NCBI GenBank assembly: GCA_002305545.1
Contig: DBRG01000006.1
Location: forward strand, 4,693 to 30,217
Length of the DNA: 25,525 nt
Source of the DNA: Bacteroidales bacterium UBA1374
Lineage (GTDB): Bacteria > Bacteroidota > Bacteroidia > Bacteroidales > UBA932
Direction: 5' to 3'
Shown here: positions 22,751-25,525 of the stretch, piece by piece
Position numbering within the stretch: the stretch's first letter is position 1
Layout of the letters: each line of letters opens with the position of its first letter
Program-made: the position numbers and the translations under genes
The notes under the pieces: model-generated
Database searches by the model: none
Told to the model about the DNA's origin: nothing
What the model saw: only the letters and a program-made list of their open reading frames with translations

Positions 22751-23290
22751 TTAGTTTTTGTACGCATTCCAGCTGCTGATCTCATCGATCGGCTTGCGAT
22801 TCTTTTCTCTTACCGAAGCTTCAGAGTAGCCGAGCGAAATTATCAGTGGTATGCGCCTGTTTTTGCTGATGTTCAGCAATTTCCTGATCTTTTTTTCATG
22901 AAACCACCCGATGATGCACGTTCCCAGGCCAAGTTCAGCCGCCTGCAGGCAAAACTGGCCTACTGCCAGGCCTACATCATAATGACAGAAAATCTTGTCT
23001 TTCACCTTCCCCCCTAAAGAGGAAAACAGATTCTCTTTCTCCAGGACCACCACCACTATCACAGGCGCCTGGTACGTGAATTTGTTCATGCCAAGGCTGG
23101 CCGTACAATCAGCTACCCGGTTCTTCAGTTCCGGATCATCCACCACAATAAATTTCCAGGGCTGGGAGTTGTTGGCCGAGGGGGCAAGCCGGGCTGCTTC
23201 CAGGCACGCAGTGATTTTTTCCCTTTCAACGCTCTGGTCCGTATATTTACGGACACTCTGGCGTAATTTGATCAATTCCGAAAATTCCAT
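22751..23290 (-). CDS. Nitroreductase-family FMN oxidoreductase
   Basis: A 179-residue protein from MEFSELIKLRQSVRKYTDQ, the usual family start; the frame extends upstream but without likeness. The flavin-binding RxSxRxY pattern (RQSVRKY, about 10-16), LAPSANNSQPWKFIVV (about 38-53), YDVGLAVGQFCLQAAELGLGTCIIG (about 107-130) and the final ISLGYSEASVREKNRKP are typical. It probably reduces nitro or quinone compounds or related electrophiles with NAD(P)H. A TATATTTG element ends 3 bases before the start. Convergent with the hypothetical gene before it. Confidence 0.93.
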   Translation of the reverse strand: MEFSELIKLRQSVRKYTDQSVEREKITACLEAARLAPSANNSQPWKFIVVDDPELKNRVADCTASLGMNKFTYQAPVIVVVVLEKENLFSSLGGKVKDKIFCHYDVGLAVGQFCLQAAELGLGTCIIGWFHEKKIRKLLNISKNRRIPLIISLGYSEASVREKNRKPIDEISSWNAYKN

Positions 23291-23293
23291 ACA

Positions 23294-23301
23294 CAAATAT
23301 A
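23294..23301 (-). promoter_or_regulatory. Candidate -7 element (TATATTTG) for the nitroreductase
   Basis: Full TAnnTTTG match on the minus strand with only 3 bases between it and the ATG at 23290, so the mRNA would be leaderless if this is the promoter. Confidence 0.5.
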
Positions 23302-23415
23302 CTACGTTGGAACCTCTTTCGTGTGTTATATTGGCCTTTTTGTTGATGGGGCTTAATAAAAACACAATTATTTATTACTTTTATAGAGATTTTAACCTAA
23401 TTAATTATTTAATCT

Positions 23416-24813
23416 ATGAAACATATTCTATTGACAACACTGGCTTTCCTGCTTGCCTCCGCAGCTTTTGCCCAGGTTGCGGATTCTACCGGTAAAGAGC
23501 AGGTCCGCTACAATCAGTACGGGGTACCAGTTAACCGTAAACCGTTGTTTTCAGAAGAGCGCAACGGTGTCCTGGTATTTGAATCCAGGAATGAAGACTA
23601 CAAGATCTGGTTTGACAGCCGGGTTCAGGTAGACGGGGCCGCATTCTTTGGGGAAAACAAAGATTACGATCCCATTGGCAACGGCGTTTCCATACGCCGG
23701 GCAAGGTTTGCCGTCAAAGCCCAGGTAACGGAAGACTGGTACGGAGAAGTTGACCTTGATTTCGCAAACGGCATTCTGGAACTGAAAGATGCCTACCTGA
23801 TGTATAGCGGTATAAAAAATCTGGAAATCCAGGCTGGTAACTTTAAGGAAGGATTTTCCATGGAATCCACCACCACTTCGCGTTACCTGCCGTTCATGGA
23901 GCGGCCCATGGTAGTGCAGACTTTTGCCCCGTCCCGCCATATAGGCGCTCAGTTGAAAACAAACCTGAACTGGTTCATGGCCTCTGCCGGTGTATTCTTC
24001 CAGGCTGTGGAAGACGCTGAGATCCGCACCAACGTGGAAGATAACAACAAAGATTACGGACGAAGTACCGGCTATTCCGTAACCGCCAAAGTGGTTGCCA
24101 TGCCTTTCTACCAGGACAGCAATAAAGGCTTGCACATAGGGCTGGCCGGTTCTTACCGGACCCCAAAATCGGACATGGCTACCAGCGAATTCGGCGGCGT
24201 CCGCTACAGCACACGCACAGCCACCTCCATTAACCGTAAAAAATACATAGACACCGATGTCATCAAGGACGTTCATCACGACCTGCTCTACGGAGCCGAG
24301 CTGGCTGCTTATTTCGGAGGGTTGCGCATGCAGGGTGAATACATAGGGAATATAACCTCCCTGAACAAACCCGTGGCTACTGTCAGCGGTGAAACTTCCC
24401 GTCTGTACTTCAGCGGATGGTATGCCCACGTGGGATACCTTCTCTTTGGAGGAAAACAACGCTATAACACCAATGACGGTGAATTTACCCAGCCTTCGCG
24501 CGGACGTAACTGGGGCGATATAGAGATCCTGTTCCGCTACGATTACCTGACCCTGAACAGCGCTCCCATTTACGGCGGTTCCGGACAGAACTATTCCGCA
24601 GGTTTGAATTATTATATAAACAACAATATCAAGATCATGCTCAATTATATGTATTCAGACCACGACCGCTTTGCAAACGGCAAGGGAAAACTGCTTGTGG
24701 GACACGATGCCTCAGGAGCCCCCACAAAGGACTATACAAAAGTTGTGGATTCCCCGCGCACAGCCGGTGTTGATTATCATACCCTGTCGGTCCGTTTTGA
24801 AATTGACTTTTAA
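23416..24813 (+). CDS. OprO/OprP-like outer-membrane porin 2
   Basis: A 465-residue protein with a signal peptide (MKHILLTTLAFLLASAAFAQ). The barrel has the Porin_O_P features: YKIWFDSRVQVDGAAFFG, GVSIRRARFAVKAQVTEDWYGEVDLDF, LEIQAGNFKEGFSMEST, LLFGGKQRYN, RGRNWGDIEILFRYDYL, NYYINNNIKIMLNYMYSDHDRF and a final Phe (RFEIDF). It is a paralog of the porin at 11368-12699, but it has a longer N-terminal extension after the signal (VADSTGKEQVRYNQYGVPVNRKP). It is followed after 19 bases by a lipoprotein gene in the same direction, so the two probably form an operon. Likely role: passage of small anionic solutes such as phosphate; substrate not shown by sequence. Confidence 0.92.
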   Translation: MKHILLTTLAFLLASAAFAQVADSTGKEQVRYNQYGVPVNRKPLFSEERNGVLVFESRNEDYKIWFDSRVQVDGAAFFGENKDYDPIGNGVSIRRARFAVKAQVTEDWYGEVDLDFANGILELKDAYLMYSGIKNLEIQAGNFKEGFSMESTTTSRYLPFMERPMVVQTFAPSRHIGAQLKTNLNWFMASAGVFFQAVEDAEIRTNVEDNNKDYGRSTGYSVTAKVVAMPFYQDSNKGLHIGLAGSYRTPKSDMATSEFGGVRYSTRTATSINRKKYIDTDVIKDVHHDLLYGAELAAYFGGLRMQGEYIGNITSLNKPVATVSGETSRLYFSGWYAHVGYLLFGGKQRYNTNDGEFTQPSRGRNWGDIEILFRYDYLTLNSAPIYGGSGQNYSAGLNYYINNNIKIMLNYMYSDHDRFANGKGKLLVGHDASGAPTKDYTKVVDSPRTAGVDYHTLSVRFEIDF

Positions 24814-24832
24814 CCTTCAAAAAAGAACAACT

Positions 24833-25525
24833 ATGAAAAAGATACTTTTTGCCGCGCTTCTTCTGGTTGCAGGTTTTACGACCTCCTGTGTCAAGGACGA
24901 CCTGTACGACGGGCCCGCATCCATTTCCAACCTGAAATTCAACCCCGAAGCCGTTACGCCTAAAGATGCAGTAACCGTTTCTGCCACCATCACAGACCTG
25001 CGCAGCGTTTCCTCTGCTGTCCTGAAATATTCTATCGGTGGGGGCTCGGCCCAATCGGTTAACATGACGGCCTCGGGTGACGTATATTCCGGGGTGATCC
25101 CCGCACAGGCCGACAAGGCTGTGGTAACTTTCCATGTTGAAGCCGTGAACGAAAAAGGGTATATCGCCAAATCGGCCGATAAATCCTATACCGTTGCTGC
25201 TGTTGTAGTGGATTACTCGGGACTAACCCTGAACGAGCTGAACGGGAATGATAAATTCATGGAATTGCAGAACAGGGGCACCAAGGATATTCCCCTGGAA
25301 GGCGTTTATATTTGCAAAGACAGTGAGAATGATGAACCCGTCTGGGTTTGCGACGATCGTACGCTTGCTCCGGGTCAGTTCCTGCTGCTCTATAGCGAAG
25401 ACGTTCAGGCAGACCATCCGGCCCAGCCGGAAGCCCTGATATTCCACAGCGGGCTCTCGGCCAAGAAGAATGTAAGGATCCAGCTGTTCAACCCGGCCGG
25501 TAGCAGCATTGACGATTTCAACCTT
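24833..25525 (+). CDS. Lipoprotein with Ig-like and lamin-tail-like domains, 3' truncated
   Basis: A frame open from ATG at 24833 to the window end (231 codons, no stop). It starts with a lipoprotein signal (MKKILFAALLLVAGFTTSC; Cys19), followed by an acidic KDD stretch that in Bacteroidota can mark surface export. Residues about 30-122 look like an Ig/FN3-like domain (ISNLKFNPEAVTPKDAVTV... FHVEAVNEKGY). From about 129 comes LTLNELNGNDKFMELQNRG...LEGVYI, the pattern of the lamin tail domain (LTD), with LAPGQFLLLYSED and the NVRIQLFNPAG strand. Such domains occur in surface and secreted proteins with nucleases or CotH-like kinases; what follows here lies outside the window. It lies 19 bases after the porin gene. 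Confidence 0.82.
   Translation, partial: MKKILFAALLLVAGFTTSCVKDDLYDGPASISNLKFNPEAVTPKDAVTVSATITDLRSVSSAVLKYSIGGGSAQSVNMTASGDVYSGVIPAQADKAVVTFHVEAVNEKGYIAKSADKSYTVAAVVVDYSGLTLNELNGNDKFMELQNRGTKDIPLEGVYICKDSENDEPVWVCDDRTLAPGQFLLLYSEDVQADHPAQPEALIFHSGLSAKKNVRIQLFNPAGSSIDDFNL

Noticed and set aside
23291..23365. Longer start for the nitroreductase
   Set aside because: The extra 25 residues contain the promoter-like element and the family starts at MEFSEL.

Overview
The window reads as a chromosome fragment of a Bacteroidota (probably Bacteroidales-type) bacterium. Four things point there: OprO/OprP-like porins, hybrid histidine kinases of the Bacteroides type, DUF4402 proteins, and many copies of the Bacteroidota -7 promoter element TAnnTTTG in gaps before genes, with few purine-rich Shine-Dalgarno sites. 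No tRNA, rRNA, CRISPR array, transposase or integrase was seen.

Layout. 1-3200: housekeeping genes, namely the end of an S9 peptidase, a short single-stranded DNA-binding protein and cysS, closed by a strong terminator. 3600-7400: a hybrid sensor kinase (HisKA, HATPase, REC, Hpt) and, convergent with it, an NtrC-type sigma-54 activator; together they can form a full His-Asp-His-Asp phosphorelay. 7432-12699: five small secreted DUF4402-family proteins, a PapD-like periplasmic chaperone lying before the fifth, and an OprP-like porin. All five small proteins end in the exact C-terminal signature of chaperone-usher pilus subunits (Gly at -14, Tyr at -2, alternating hydrophobics), but no usher gene is in the window. 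I regard this as the most interesting system here: a possible fimbria-like surface structure of unknown assembly route, perhaps controlled by the adjoining phosphorelay.

12736-13707: a membrane protein and a cupin on divergent strands. 13726-19467 (minus strand): a compact operon of a TetR regulator, an outer-membrane barrel protein, a LolD/MacB-like ATPase, two FtsX-type permeases and a LolA-like periplasmic protein. This looks like a complete inner membrane-periplasm-outer membrane trafficking or export route, with inverted repeats at the regulator's promoter. Divergent from it is an AtoE-like short-chain fatty-acid transporter (19595-20926).

20947-25525: an HD-domain protein, a small lipoprotein, a secreted hypothetical protein, a nitroreductase, a second OprP-like porin paralogous to the first, and the start of a lipoprotein with a lamin-tail-like domain that runs off the window. 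Several genes have TAnnTTTG only 3-7 bases before the start codon, which suggests leaderless or nearly leaderless mRNAs.
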